Positions 8,585 to 17,073 are shown, numbered from the stretch's first letter. The stretch: 58,158 bases of DNA from an uncultured Clostridia bacterium (GCA_946186665.1 CAMHOE010000012.1:1-58158), one strand, 5' to 3'. Numbers and translations are program-made. The notes: a model not told the origin generated them from the letters alone.

Positions 8585-9118
8585 AGCGCAGAGCCTGCGC
8601 TCCCACGTCAATCTAATTCAGACATCAAAATGATACAAAGTTTAATAAGATGTCATTTTGAGCGTTAAGCGAATAATCTTTGAGTGACTTATGCACACTT
8701 TACTATGCCTGTCAGGTTTAATTAATTAGAAAAAACGCACTTTAAGCCCTTTCGGCAAGCTCAAGAAAGAAGGTTGATTCTGAAAAGTAACAAAATAATT
8801 TCCAAATTAGATTGACGTGCCTGCGCTCCCGATTCGCGCCCTCGTTCGCTAAAGCTCACTCTGATATTCCGACCGAAGCTTTTCCTGTCCGCGATTGACG
8901 GCGCAGAATTGCAGGACACTATTCTCCATCCGCCGGCGCAGGCTAAGAGCCTGCTGTTTCGGCTGTTTTATCCGGACATATAGTTTCTTCTCCTGTTCAG
9001 CTTTATGCGCCTGTATAGTATGAAGCTGAAATTTTAATTAAACTTACTATCATTCGTTTTCACTTTAGTGAAAACGCACCGTAACTATTCACTATTCACT
9101 ATTCACTATTCACTTCTT
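8583..9118 (+). repeat. Composite interspersed repeat A-C, copy 1 (interrupted by element E)
   Basis: Ignoring the nested 8604-8819 element, about 320 bases match the 36447-36938 copy in opposite orientation. Part A (8583-8603 and 8820-9048) shares blocks such as CGTTCGCTAAAGCTCACTCT, CTTTTCCTGTCCGCGATTGA and CATCCGCCGGCGCAGGCTAA. Part C (9052-9118) is a CGTTTTCAC/GTGAAAACG hairpin followed by repeats of ACTATTC that run into the stop codon of the next gene. There is no conserved open frame. This spacer of about 600 bases contains no other gene. Confidence 0.85.
8604..8819. mobile_element. Element E: 216-bp non-coding inverted-repeat element with 10-bp target duplication
   Basis: The ends are a perfect 15-bp inverted repeat: CACGTCAATCTAATT at 8604-8618 and AATTAGATTGACGTG at 8805-8819. 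The flanking 10 bases, CCTGCGCTCC, are present once on each side (8594-8603 and 8820-8829). The other repeat A copies have this site once. The interior has no coding frame of note, so it would have to be moved by a transposase supplied elsewhere. A second left end begins at 58104. Confidence 0.85.
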
Positions 9119-10315
9119 CAGTTCTTTTATTGCAAGATAATTTCTTTTGCAGTTTTCTTTATCATACAGGTCAAAAAAGGCTTTGTGCCGGATAAGGTAT
9201 TCTTCCGGTTCTTTGAAAGCTTCTTCGGCGGCTCTTTCAAGCTCGTCAAGTGTATCTTCAAGCTTATAACTTACCTTGCCGAAGCCGTCATTCTCATAGC
9301 TGAAATAACCTTCGGGGTACTGTCCCTTTCGGAAATCTTCGTAATCGAACTGATAGTACATCAGCCTTTTTTTCATATATGCAAAATCCATAGCAATACT
9401 TGAAAAGTCTGTTATCAGATATGCTGACTCCTTAAGGAGAGTCTGGACATCGTACTCCGGCCATTTTGCCGTTATTATCCTGTCCGAACGAATATCAAAG
9501 TAAGGAAGAAAGCTCTGCATATCTCTGTGCGGATAAAAAACAAGGGTCAGATCGTTCTTTTCAAGTATTTCATATAATCGTCCGCTTTGCAGAAAACTGC
9601 TCCACGCTTTGAAATATTCTGTATTGCGGAAGTCCGACACATCCTCTATTTCTTTGGAAGCGGATGTTGGTGTGGCTATCCAGCTGCGCCATGTGGGCAT
9701 CAGCAGTACCTGCTTCGGCTTTACGGTAAACTCGTGAAGTTCATCGAACCTGCAAAGTCCAAGCTTTTGTATCGCACCCTCAGGATATCCGAATTTTTCT
9801 TTCAGGAATTCGTACTCCCTCTGTGTGGAAGTTACAAACATTTTCATTTTTGTGTTCTCATAATGCAGCCATGGCATATCATCCTTTATTATACCATGCT
9901 GAAGGAACACTCTTGTATTTTTTAGTATGCCCTTTACTTCAAGAAAATAGCATACCGCAGCATTTGGCTTGCCGCCCTTTTGTGAGCTTATGTTCACCCT
10001 TGCAGAAAGATACAGCACCCAGTGTCTGAGACTGCCGTATCGTACTGTTTTGCCAAGTGAACTGACCTTCCGGAAATCCGGCGACCTCTTGCTTATGGCA
10101 TAGACTATATCCTGCTCAGGATGATTTTTTGTGATGTAACGAAATAGGTGATATCCATTGTCCCGTGCCTCATTTTTATTATCGCATATGACCCACAGAT
10201 TCCTGCGGAACAACCTATAAACGAGCGATACGGGCAGTGCAATAACAAATAGAAATATATGACCTATATCCCCTATTTTTACTCTTTGCAGCTTTTGAAA
10301 AAATGATTCTTCCAT
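9110..10315 (-). CDS. CDP-glycerol glycerophosphotransferase family protein (TagB/TagF-like)
   Basis: The 401-residue protein is essentially one glycerophosphotransferase domain with an N-terminal hydrophobic segment (IGDIGHIFLFVIALPVSLVYRLF). Family motifs are FLQHGIIKDDMPWLHYEN, LLMPTWRSW, FYPHRDMQSFLPYF and YLITDFSSIAMDFAYMKKRLMYYQFD. The size fits a TagB-type primase or a short TagF. It lies downstream of the TagG-like permease and GT2 genes in the same direction, 65 bases from the permease stop, so it is probably in their operon. Its TGA stop is built from the ACTATTC tail of repeat C, so the final residues KELKK border the repeat. Whether it primes or polymerises cannot be told. Confidence 0.86.
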   Translation of the reverse strand: MEESFFQKLQRVKIGDIGHIFLFVIALPVSLVYRLFRRNLWVICDNKNEARDNGYHLFRYITKNHPEQDIVYAISKRSPDFRKVSSLGKTVRYGSLRHWVLYLSARVNISSQKGGKPNAAVCYFLEVKGILKNTRVFLQHGIIKDDMPWLHYENTKMKMFVTSTQREYEFLKEKFGYPEGAIQKLGLCRFDELHEFTVKPKQVLLMPTWRSWIATPTSASKEIEDVSDFRNTEYFKAWSSFLQSGRLYEILEKNDLTLVFYPHRDMQSFLPYFDIRSDRIITAKWPEYDVQTLLKESAYLITDFSSIAMDFAYMKKRLMYYQFDYEDFRKGQYPEGYFSYENDGFGKVSYKLEDTLDELERAAEEAFKEPEEYLIRHKAFFDLYDKENCKRNYLAIKELKK

Positions 10316-10321
10316 ATCATA

Positions 10322-10355
10322 CCCTGCCTGTAATTATTCCCTGCCTGTAATTATT
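10322..10355. repeat. 17-bp direct tandem duplication
   Basis: CCCTGCCTGTAATTATT occurs twice in direct succession (10322-10338 and 10339-10355) in the short spacer between the permease gene and the next synthase gene. It lies just upstream of the ATG at 10315 and includes part of its weak ribosome site region. Confidence 0.8.
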
Positions 10356-10380
10356 TTAAGGGGTTCTCTTACGTGAGCAT

Positions 10381-11250
10381 TTACAGAACATCAGGAAGTC
10401 TCTTTTTAAGGCGGTTGTAATTATATACGCCGAAAAGAATGAGTATAAAAAACTCTACAAAGAATATGAGGTTTTCATAGAATGTATTTCCATAGCCCTC
10501 AAAGAACCACTGATTATATATAAGCGACTTGCGGAAGCCGTTTGCAAAATATGTTATGGGATTAAAATAAAGGAATATTCTTATAAATCTGCTGTCAATG
10601 TGGTAAGAATCATAGCATATACCGGACAGCCAGAACATACCCGACATTATGGTACCTACAAGGTTTTCGAAATCCTTGCTGAACGCGCTCATCGGTGCAA
10701 GCGACCACAGAAGCACCAAGTAGAAAAGGAACATAAGACCCATATAAAGCAATATCTGAAGATTATATAAAGTGGGTGCATTTCCTGCGATCAGCAGATA
10801 TATATATACCAGACCAAAAAGCATAAACTGCACATACAGCTTTGAAAGTGTGGAATATGTCATAATGGCAGATACAGGGAATGAGATCTTGTTTACAAAC
10901 TGCTTGTCATTGCGTATACATTTTGAACCTCTCGAAACGGTATCGCTCATAAAAGTCCATGGCAAAAATCCTACCATAAGGAATACAAAGAAAGGTACGC
11001 CGTTTTTCTCTCCGCCGCTTCTCAGACCTATTGCAAATGCAAACCAGTACACAAAAAGCTGGAACAGCGGCTTCATAACAGCCCAGAAGGGACCAAGCAC
11101 GGCACCTGCATATGTTTTTTTCAAGTCTGTCCTTGCAAGCATTAATATCTGCTTTGTAAAGCCACTATGCTCTTTGGGAATCACTGCAAAAGCTTCTGCT
11201 ATCCTTTTGGGCAGACTTTGCTTCTTTGCGCTGTAAACAGTAATATTCAT
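10381..11250 (-). CDS. ABC-2 type polysaccharide/teichoic acid export permease (TagG-like)
   Basis: The 289-residue protein has six hydrophobic segments and the family signatures ARTDLKKTYAGAVLGPFWAVMKPLFQLFVYWFAF near residues 40-75 and a late FNPITYFANGFRKSLIYNQW. TagG/RfbA permeases work with a TagH-type ATPase to flip wall teichoic acid or O-antigen-like polymers to the outer face. No ATPase gene lies next to it or anywhere in this window. The start overlaps the GT2 stop by four bases (ATGA) and follows GGAGGTAGAGGA, so the pair is translationally coupled. The transported polymer is inferred from neighbours. Confidence 0.9.
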   Translation of the reverse strand: MNITVYSAKKQSLPKRIAEAFAVIPKEHSGFTKQILMLARTDLKKTYAGAVLGPFWAVMKPLFQLFVYWFAFAIGLRSGGEKNGVPFFVFLMVGFLPWTFMSDTVSRGSKCIRNDKQFVNKISFPVSAIMTYSTLSKLYVQFMLFGLVYIYLLIAGNAPTLYNLQILLYMGLMFLFYLVLLWSLAPMSAFSKDFENLVGTIMSGMFWLSGICYDSYHIDSRFIRIFLYFNPITYFANGFRKSLIYNQWFFEGYGNTFYENLIFFVEFFILILFGVYNYNRLKKRLPDVL

Positions 11251-12377
11251 TCCTCTACCTCCGTTGTTTTACTTACAGTATTGTTGATAACACATTCTCT
11301 TACATAATCTATCTCTGTCTGTGCCGAGCGGCCTGTTTCAGCTTCGGTCTTTTTCAGTCCCGAAAGCCAGAAGGGCATCTGCACAAGTCCTGATATGGTA
11401 CCCCAGCCGTATGCAAAATGCAGCAGGAAAAACACACACGGCAATAACAATTGCAGAGGATGCTTCTTCGGCGAAGATATGACCGAAGCAATGGACATCA
11501 TCACCGCTGCAAAAAGATAAACACCCATCAGCCACAAAAAGGGCTGCATTAGCCATAATCGGCCGTTAATGAACGAACTGACAAACATCACTAAAGTACA
11601 CATAAACACCAGCACAAAATAAAACGGCACAAGATGAAACAGTGATATACATTCAGGGCAAACACCAAGAGTCAGACCTATCCATTTGCCGTTGCCGTAT
11701 TTCTGAGCAAGCATTGAACTCAGTGTAGCTCTTATGTGCTGATATGAAACTATCCTGCTGCCCTGACAAATTTTGTAGCCCGCTTCGCGTATCCTGTAGT
11801 GAAGCTCGTTATCCTCTGTACGTCCGAGATCCTCATTGAAGCCCCCTACTTTTTCAAAGACCTCACGCCTGTAAGCGCCATGAAAAACAGATGAAACATA
11901 TTTCTTTTCCTCAGACTTTCTTCTGTAGCCCGCAATAGAGCTGCCGAACATGGAGCTTTCGGCAAGAAAAAGCATTTCCTTCACAGGTGTAGGGTCAACT
12001 ACTTTATTCGGTCTTGCGCCGCCGCAAACATACTCTCCGCTTTTGATAAGCTTTACATTTTCCTCTATAAAGTTTTCGGGTATCTCTGCGTGGGCATCCA
12101 GACGGATAATTATTTCACCCACTGCATTGCTGATTGCAGTGTTCCAGCCTGACGCCTGACTCCTTTTGGGATTGTCAAGTACCTGTATGTCAATATATTC
12201 ATCCTTATTACGTACTGCAAAATCAAGAAGTATGTTTTTGGTGCTGTCCTCGGAATCACTGTCCACAAACACGAGCTCCGTCTTTTCCGAAGGATAAGAC
12301 TGTGCTTTTACCTGTCCGAGCAAGCCTTCCAATGTTTTTTCTTCGTTATATGCAACTATACAAAGGGATACTGTCAT
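11247..12377 (-). CDS. Family 2 glycosyltransferase with C-terminal membrane segments (ExoA-like)
   Basis: The protein has 376 residues. The N-terminal GT-A fold has VSLCIVAYNEEKTLEGLL, VFVDSDSEDSTKNI and a DXD-like IIRLDAHAEIPENFI, followed by FHGAYRREVFEKVGGFNEDLGRTEDNELHYRI, which is the acceptor-side ED motif. The last third (residues ~245-335) has three to four membrane segments. This layout is typical of succinoglycan ExoA-like enzymes that add a sugar to a lipid-linked intermediate at the membrane. It is the first gene of an operon with the permease and the CDP-glycerol-type gene, behind a consensus promoter. The sugar donor is unknown. Confidence 0.88.
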   Translation of the reverse strand: MTVSLCIVAYNEEKTLEGLLGQVKAQSYPSEKTELVFVDSDSEDSTKNILLDFAVRNKDEYIDIQVLDNPKRSQASGWNTAISNAVGEIIIRLDAHAEIPENFIEENVKLIKSGEYVCGGARPNKVVDPTPVKEMLFLAESSMFGSSIAGYRRKSEEKKYVSSVFHGAYRREVFEKVGGFNEDLGRTEDNELHYRIREAGYKICQGSRIVSYQHIRATLSSMLAQKYGNGKWIGLTLGVCPECISLFHLVPFYFVLVFMCTLVMFVSSFINGRLWLMQPFLWLMGVYLFAAVMMSIASVISSPKKHPLQLLLPCVFFLLHFAYGWGTISGLVQMPFWLSGLKKTEAETGRSAQTEIDYVRECVINNTVSKTTEVEE

Positions 12378-12463
12378 AAGCTACATCCTATCACTACATA
12401 ATAATAAACCCGTTGCCTGCGCTATAATATTTGTCACACTCAAGGATATTTTTACTCTGTTAT

Positions 12464-12492
12464 ATTATAAGTATTTGCAAATCCTTTGTCAA
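12464..12492 (-). promoter_or_regulatory. Consensus sigma-A promoter of the GT2-permease-synthase operon
   Basis: The minus strand has a perfect TTGACA, a 17-base spacer and a perfect TATAAT, about 85 bases upstream of the GT2 start at 12377. The rest of the 12378-12668 spacer shows no gene; 12625-12655 has a TTTCAC/TTCCAC-rich stretch like others in the window. Confidence 0.7.
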
Positions 12493-12668
12493 TGAATGTT
12501 CGATATTTTCGGTAGGATTACAATACTCATTGGGTTTTCTGGAAAATTTAGATACAACAATAACAATTTTACAGACATATTCAAATCAGATCCGGGTCCT
12601 CAAAAAACTCCTGTAATTACACTTTCAACTTTTCACATTCCACATTATGTAAAGGCTTGTCAGCTGCC

Positions 12669-14006
12669 TTATATTATCCTGCCTGCCGCTTCAAGGAGCT
12701 GTTCCCTGTTATTTTCAAGTTCACCGTCTATAACAAGCTCTAAAAGCTTATTAAGTACGCTGCCTATCATTCTGCCGTCTGTTACTCCGAGAGAGATAAT
12801 GTCACGGCCGTTTACAGCAAGCCTTTTCAGGTCAAATGCGCTGTTGCTTTTCAGTTCAGAATTATATATCTCTTCAAGCTTGTCTATATACTCAAGCTTG
12901 TCTTTCAGAAGCGTCGGATTCTGCGCCTTTGCGTCAGCTCTTTTCAGCTCCATAAGCTTAGGGAAACACTTAACTCCGGTTTTCGACAGCAGCCGCCGTA
13001 CGTTCTTAGGTTCGGCAGGCGGTCTTGTATCGTGGAGACGAACAAGCTGTCCGACTTCATATATGGTATTGTTGTCGCATTTAAGTCTTTTCAGCACCCT
13101 GTCGGATATCCTTTCACTTATGTCCGGATGTCCCTTGAAGTGTCCTATGCCCTTATTATCAAGTGTAAAGGCGTAAGGCTTGCCAATATCATGAAAGAGC
13201 GCAGCTAACCTGAGATTTTTAGTTTTTTCTACATAAGTTATCACCTTTACAGTATGTGTCCAGACATCGTAAATATGATGCGGGTTTTTCTGTTCAAATC
13301 CGATCATAGGTCTTATTTCCGGTATAAAAACCGAAAGCACGTCCGGATACTCCATAAGTACAGGCTCTGCATTCTCTCCCGTAAGAAGCTTTATAAGCTC
13401 TGACATCAGTCTTTCGGCAGAAATGTTATTCAACAGATGCGCATTTCTGTGTATGCTGTCAGACGTGTTTTTTTCGATAGCAAATCCCAGCTGAGAAGCA
13501 AATCTGAGTGCGCGCATTATCCTCAGACCATCCTCTGAAAAGCGCTTGTCGGGATCCCCTACACAGCGGATCATCTTTCTGCGGATATCGCCTATGCCGT
13601 CAAAATGATCTATAATACCATCCTTATCATTATAGGCAAGTGCATTGACAGTAAAATCCCTTCTTGACAGATCATCCTTTATGTCTGTTACAAAGGAAAC
13701 ATTTTCAGGATGACGATTATCAAGATACTCCCCGTCTGTACGAAAAGTAGTGACCTCATAATTATTACCATCATATCTTACCGTAACTGTACCGTGCTTC
13801 ATACCGTTTTTTATGATGTTCGGCTTATCAAGCGCTTTAAGTGTTTCCTCAGGCAATGACGATGTACATACATCCCAGTCAGACGGTATTCTGCCCATTA
13901 TGCTGTCACGTATACATCCGCCTACAGCATATGCACTGTACCCGTTTTCACATAGAGTTCCTATTATTCTTTTAACGCTTTCCGGCATATCTATCTTTAT
14001 ATCCAT
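12669..14006 (-). CDS. cca: CCA tRNA nucleotidyltransferase / poly(A) polymerase-like protein with HD domain
   Basis: The N-terminus has the class II nucleotidyltransferase signature YAVGGCIRDSIMGRIPSDWDVCTS, where the D-W-D pair binds metal. Next come RRDFTVNALAYN and RFSEDGLRIMRALRFASQLGF, which bind ribose and ATP. Residues ~245-345 form an HD domain (LAALFHDIGKPYAF). The enzyme adds or repairs the 3' CCA of tRNA. The open frame extends to 14036, but AAAGGAG precedes the ATG at 14006 and the upstream codons overlap a terminator region, so 14006 is preferred (445 residues). It lies downstream of secG and is separated from it by a terminator. A poly(A) polymerase role cannot be excluded. Confidence 0.92.
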   Translation of the reverse strand: MDIKIDMPESVKRIIGTLCENGYSAYAVGGCIRDSIMGRIPSDWDVCTSSLPEETLKALDKPNIIKNGMKHGTVTVRYDGNNYEVTTFRTDGEYLDNRHPENVSFVTDIKDDLSRRDFTVNALAYNDKDGIIDHFDGIGDIRRKMIRCVGDPDKRFSEDGLRIMRALRFASQLGFAIEKNTSDSIHRNAHLLNNISAERLMSELIKLLTGENAEPVLMEYPDVLSVFIPEIRPMIGFEQKNPHHIYDVWTHTVKVITYVEKTKNLRLAALFHDIGKPYAFTLDNKGIGHFKGHPDISERISDRVLKRLKCDNNTIYEVGQLVRLHDTRPPAEPKNVRRLLSKTGVKCFPKLMELKRADAKAQNPTLLKDKLEYIDKLEEIYNSELKSNSAFDLKRLAVNGRDIISLGVTDGRMIGSVLNKLLELVIDGELENNREQLLEAAGRII

Positions 14007-14043
14007 GCTGCGCTCCTTTTCTGTCATGTCTGTCATAGCTGTA

Positions 14044-14083
14044 AAAAAGCACCCTCAATGAAAAACTCATTGAAGATGCCTTA
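14044..14083 (-). terminator. Rho-independent terminator after secG
   Basis: On the minus strand an imperfect stem, GCATCTTCAATGA with TCATTGAGGGTGC, closes a short loop and is followed by a run of T. It lies 48 bases past the secG stop. Confidence 0.75.
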
Positions 14084-14130
14084 TCACTCCGGATACCGCA
14101 TATACCTTTGCGATACCGTATTTCATTTTA

Positions 14131-14637
14131 TTATTCTGCCGGAGTTTCTTCGCTTACATCTGCTGAAGACTCCGCACCTTCATCAGTTGAAGAAGCTGCA
14201 CTTTCTTCTGCTGAAGTCTCTGAAGCCTCTGTGCCTGCTTCAGATGACGCTGCTGTACTTTCCTCTGTTGAAGTTTCTGTGCTTTCATCCTTCGAAGCTT
14301 CTGTGCTATCTTCTGTTGAAGCATCAGTATCTTCATTAGAAGCTTCAATAACAGCTGTATCATCTGAGCCGCTGTCCTTAGAAGCGCCAGTCCAGCCAAA
14401 ATATGTAAGCGCATTAAGAAGCACTACAACAATGAAGAAAATAATTGCGCAGAACTTTGTGACCTTAGCGAACATAGCGTCAGCAGTTTTTGCTTTGCCC
14501 TTTTTCATAAAAGAATCCGCACCGCCTGTTATAGTACCCAGACCGGCGTCATGACCCTCCTGGAATATGATAACGATAATCATAATTACCGAAAGCAGAA
14601 GTACGACCGCACCTATAACAATTTCCCATATTCCCAT
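14131..14637 (-). CDS. secG: Preprotein translocase subunit SecG with a long acidic Ser/Thr/Glu tail
   Basis: The first 85 residues are a normal SecG: MGIWEIVIGAVVLLLSVIMI as TM1, the loop FQEGHDAGLGTITGGADSF with the conserved GLG region, then TM2 around CAIIFFIVVVLLNALTYF. SecG sits with SecYE in the membrane and helps preprotein transfer. The remaining ~83 residues are almost only E, S, T, A and D. Family members usually end soon after TM2, so the tail is unusual. The start is ATG 14637 with AGGAGG eight bases upstream; the longer frame to 14676 lacks a ribosome site. A promoter lies at 14686-14714 and a terminator follows, so secG is probably a single-gene unit. Confidence 0.92.
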   Translation of the reverse strand: MGIWEIVIGAVVLLLSVIMIIVIIFQEGHDAGLGTITGGADSFMKKGKAKTADAMFAKVTKFCAIIFFIVVVLLNALTYFGWTGASKDSGSDDTAVIEASNEDTDASTEDSTEASKDESTETSTEESTAASSEAGTEASETSAEESAASSTDEGAESSADVSEETPAE

Positions 14638-14685
14638 ATTTAAGATCCTCCTAAAAAGTAACTTGTTGCTTAACAATACTTATCA

Positions 14686-14714
14686 ATAATAACACATAAT
14701 TACAATAAAATCAA
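14686..14714 (-). promoter_or_regulatory. Candidate secG promoter
   Basis: The minus strand reads TTGATT, a 17-base spacer and TATTAT in the 122-base spacer between the topoisomerase A-subunit stop and the secG start. Confidence 0.5.
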
Positions 14715-14759
14715 GGGGTATTTTGATTTACAGACAAATTTATACAAAATATTTTTTAC

Positions 14760-16997
14760 TCAGAATGATATCTGCTCACCTGTCTCATCTGTTCTTGGCA
14801 GCTGTCCCATTGAGGGGATCGTCTTTGCTCTGTAGTGCTCCGGAGTTTTTAACATTCCTTCCTCATAAACCGCTGCTGAGATGACACGATGACCCTTTTT
14901 CAGCTTCATGAGGGCAACACCCTGTGTATTCCTCGAGGTCTTTGTCATAAGGTCTGATGCTCTGAAAATAAGCATTCGTCCGGAAGATGACCTGAGCAGT
15001 ATATCCGTATCATCATCCTGTACATATACAATTGCCGCAAGCTTATCCTTATCGGAATATGCTCCGGTAAGCTTTTTTCTGTTGGTCTTTGTTGCATAGG
15101 CTTCAAGCGTAACTTTTGCAGCCTTTCCGTTTTCAAAGAAGAAGAACACATGACCCTTATAGTCCTTTGTGGGTATCATGTATACTGAGCTCTCGCCCTC
15201 GTCAAAACCAAGCTTTGAGGGGATATAATCACCCAGCACACTTGCCTTCGTGTCGGCAAAGACCGGTGCTTTTGTTTTATATGCCTGCTGTCTGTCCGAA
15301 AAGAAAATAAGATCGGTATTGTTTGTAGTCTCGAAATGCTCCAGTATCTCATCGCCTTCTTTGAGCTTCTGCTCTCCGCCCATACGCAGTGACAAGGGAG
15401 TGATCTTCTTGAAGTAACCCTCTTTTGTATAGAAAAGATTTACAGCATAGTCGGGAACCTCTTCGACCTCTTCATCGTCTACAATATCATCGGAATAAAT
15501 GATCATGCTTCTGCGGGGCTGAGCGTACTTCTTTATAATGTTTTCAAGCTCTTTGATAATGATACTCTTGATCTTTTTCTTGCTGCCAAGAATTGACTCC
15601 AGCTCTGCAATATCCTTTTCAAGCTGTGATATGTCATTTGTATGCCTGAGAATATACTCACGGTTCAGGTGTCTGAGCTTTATTTCAGCTACGTACTCCG
15701 CCTGTACCTCGTCTATATCAAAGCCTTCCATGAGGTTAGGTACTACCATGCTCTCCTCTTCGGTATGGCGTATTATCCTTATGGCTTTGTCGATATCAAG
15801 AAGTATCTTTTCGAGTCCCTGAAGAAGATGCAGTCTGTCCTGCTTCTTATGAAGATCATAGTACGTTCTTCGTCTTACACACTCAATTCTGAACGCTGAC
15901 CATTCATTCAGCAGCTCACGCACTCCCATTACTTTTGGTGTTCCTGCAATCAGCACATTGAAGTTGCAGGAGAAGCTGTCCTCTAACGAGGTCATCTTAT
16001 ACAGCTTGCGCATAAGCTTGTCCGGATCTGTGCTGCGTTTGAGATCTATAGTGATCTTCAGACCGTCAATTCCTGTTTCGTCACGGATATCAGCGATCTC
16101 CTTTATCTTACCCTGCTTTACAAGCTCAATGACCTTTTCGATTATTGCTTCGCTGGTGGTAGTCTGAGGTATGCTGAGAATATCTATGCAATTGGCAAAT
16201 TTATCATAGGTGTATCTTCCCCTGAGTCTGATGCTTCCTCTGCCTGTTTTATAGATATTTTCAATAACTTGTCTGTCATAGATTATCTGTGCGCCGCCTG
16301 TAAAATCCGGCGCGATAAGAGTAGACATGATATCAAATTCAGGGTCTTTCAAAAGACCTATAGTGGTACGGCAGACCTCCTCAAGGTTAAAGGAACAGAT
16401 AGAGCTTGCCATACCAACGGCTATACCTGTATTTGCATTGACGAGTACAGACGGGAATGCCGCAGGCAAAAGTGTCGGCTCCTTTAATGTATTGTCATAG
16501 TTATCCACAAAGTCTACAGTATCCTTATCAATGTCATTAAACAGTTCATTACATATCGGGTCAAGCTTTGCTTCCGTATATCTTGAAGCTGCCCATGCCA
16601 TATCACGGCTGTAGAACTTTCCGAAGTTGCCCTTAGAGTCAACAAACGGATGCAGCAGCGCTTCATAACCGCGGCTCAGGCGCACCATCGTATCATATAT
16701 AGCCGCATCACCGTGAGGATTGAGCTTCATTGTCTGTCCCACGATATTAGCCGACTTTGTTCTCACAGAGCCAAGCAGACCCATTTTATACATAGTATAT
16801 AGCAGCTTGCGGTGTGACGGTTTAAAGCCGTCAATTTCCGGTATTGCACGGGAGAGTATGATACTCATTGCGTATGGCATAAAGTTTTCCTGTAGTGTAG
16901 AAGCTATCCTTTCCTCCACAACTTCGCCGGCACCTGCAATATACCCCTGCATCTTCGGCTCTTTTATTCCCTCGTTACTTTTCTTCTTTCTTCCCAT
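14760..16997 (-). CDS. parC: DNA topoisomerase IV-like subunit A (ParC/GyrA family)
   Basis: The 745-residue type IIA topoisomerase breakage-reunion subunit has AIPEIDGFKPSHRKLLYTMYKMG, KSANIVGQTMKLNPHGDAAIYDTMVRLSR and AASRYTEAKL, in which the tyrosine of RYTEA forms the DNA linkage. Residues ~500-720 form a C-terminal beta-pinwheel. The gyrase-specific GyrA box (QRRGGKG) is not seen, favouring a decatenase over a supercoiling gyrase. It is the last gene of a run: ParE-like subunit, 123-aa membrane protein, then this one. A canonical gyrase would be expected elsewhere in the genome. This pair may be a divergent clostridial paralogue rather than the orthologue of Bacillus ParC. Confidence 0.88.
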   Translation of the reverse strand: MGRKKKSNEGIKEPKMQGYIAGAGEVVEERIASTLQENFMPYAMSIILSRAIPEIDGFKPSHRKLLYTMYKMGLLGSVRTKSANIVGQTMKLNPHGDAAIYDTMVRLSRGYEALLHPFVDSKGNFGKFYSRDMAWAASRYTEAKLDPICNELFNDIDKDTVDFVDNYDNTLKEPTLLPAAFPSVLVNANTGIAVGMASSICSFNLEEVCRTTIGLLKDPEFDIMSTLIAPDFTGGAQIIYDRQVIENIYKTGRGSIRLRGRYTYDKFANCIDILSIPQTTTSEAIIEKVIELVKQGKIKEIADIRDETGIDGLKITIDLKRSTDPDKLMRKLYKMTSLEDSFSCNFNVLIAGTPKVMGVRELLNEWSAFRIECVRRRTYYDLHKKQDRLHLLQGLEKILLDIDKAIRIIRHTEEESMVVPNLMEGFDIDEVQAEYVAEIKLRHLNREYILRHTNDISQLEKDIAELESILGSKKKIKSIIIKELENIIKKYAQPRRSMIIYSDDIVDDEEVEEVPDYAVNLFYTKEGYFKKITPLSLRMGGEQKLKEGDEILEHFETTNNTDLIFFSDRQQAYKTKAPVFADTKASVLGDYIPSKLGFDEGESSVYMIPTKDYKGHVFFFFENGKAAKVTLEAYATKTNRKKLTGAYSDKDKLAAIVYVQDDDTDILLRSSSGRMLIFRASDLMTKTSRNTQGVALMKLKKGHRVISAAVYEEGMLKTPEHYRAKTIPSMGQLPRTDETGEQISF

Positions 16998-17073
16998 AAT
17001 TGATCAAAACTCCACACTAAGCTATACAGGGATGACCTATATAGTAATTATTCCAATTGTCATTTAAACGCTG

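Noticed and set aside
8820-9050. Possible tRNA or riboswitch in the long spacer
   Set aside because: No cloverleaf or known aptamer motif was seen; the sequence is explained by repeat A, which recurs at 36.7 kb.
14131-14554. Plus-strand frame through the secG region (148 residues, Ser/Ala/Val-rich)
   Set aside because: Antisense to SecG's low-complexity tail; no ribosome site and no domain.
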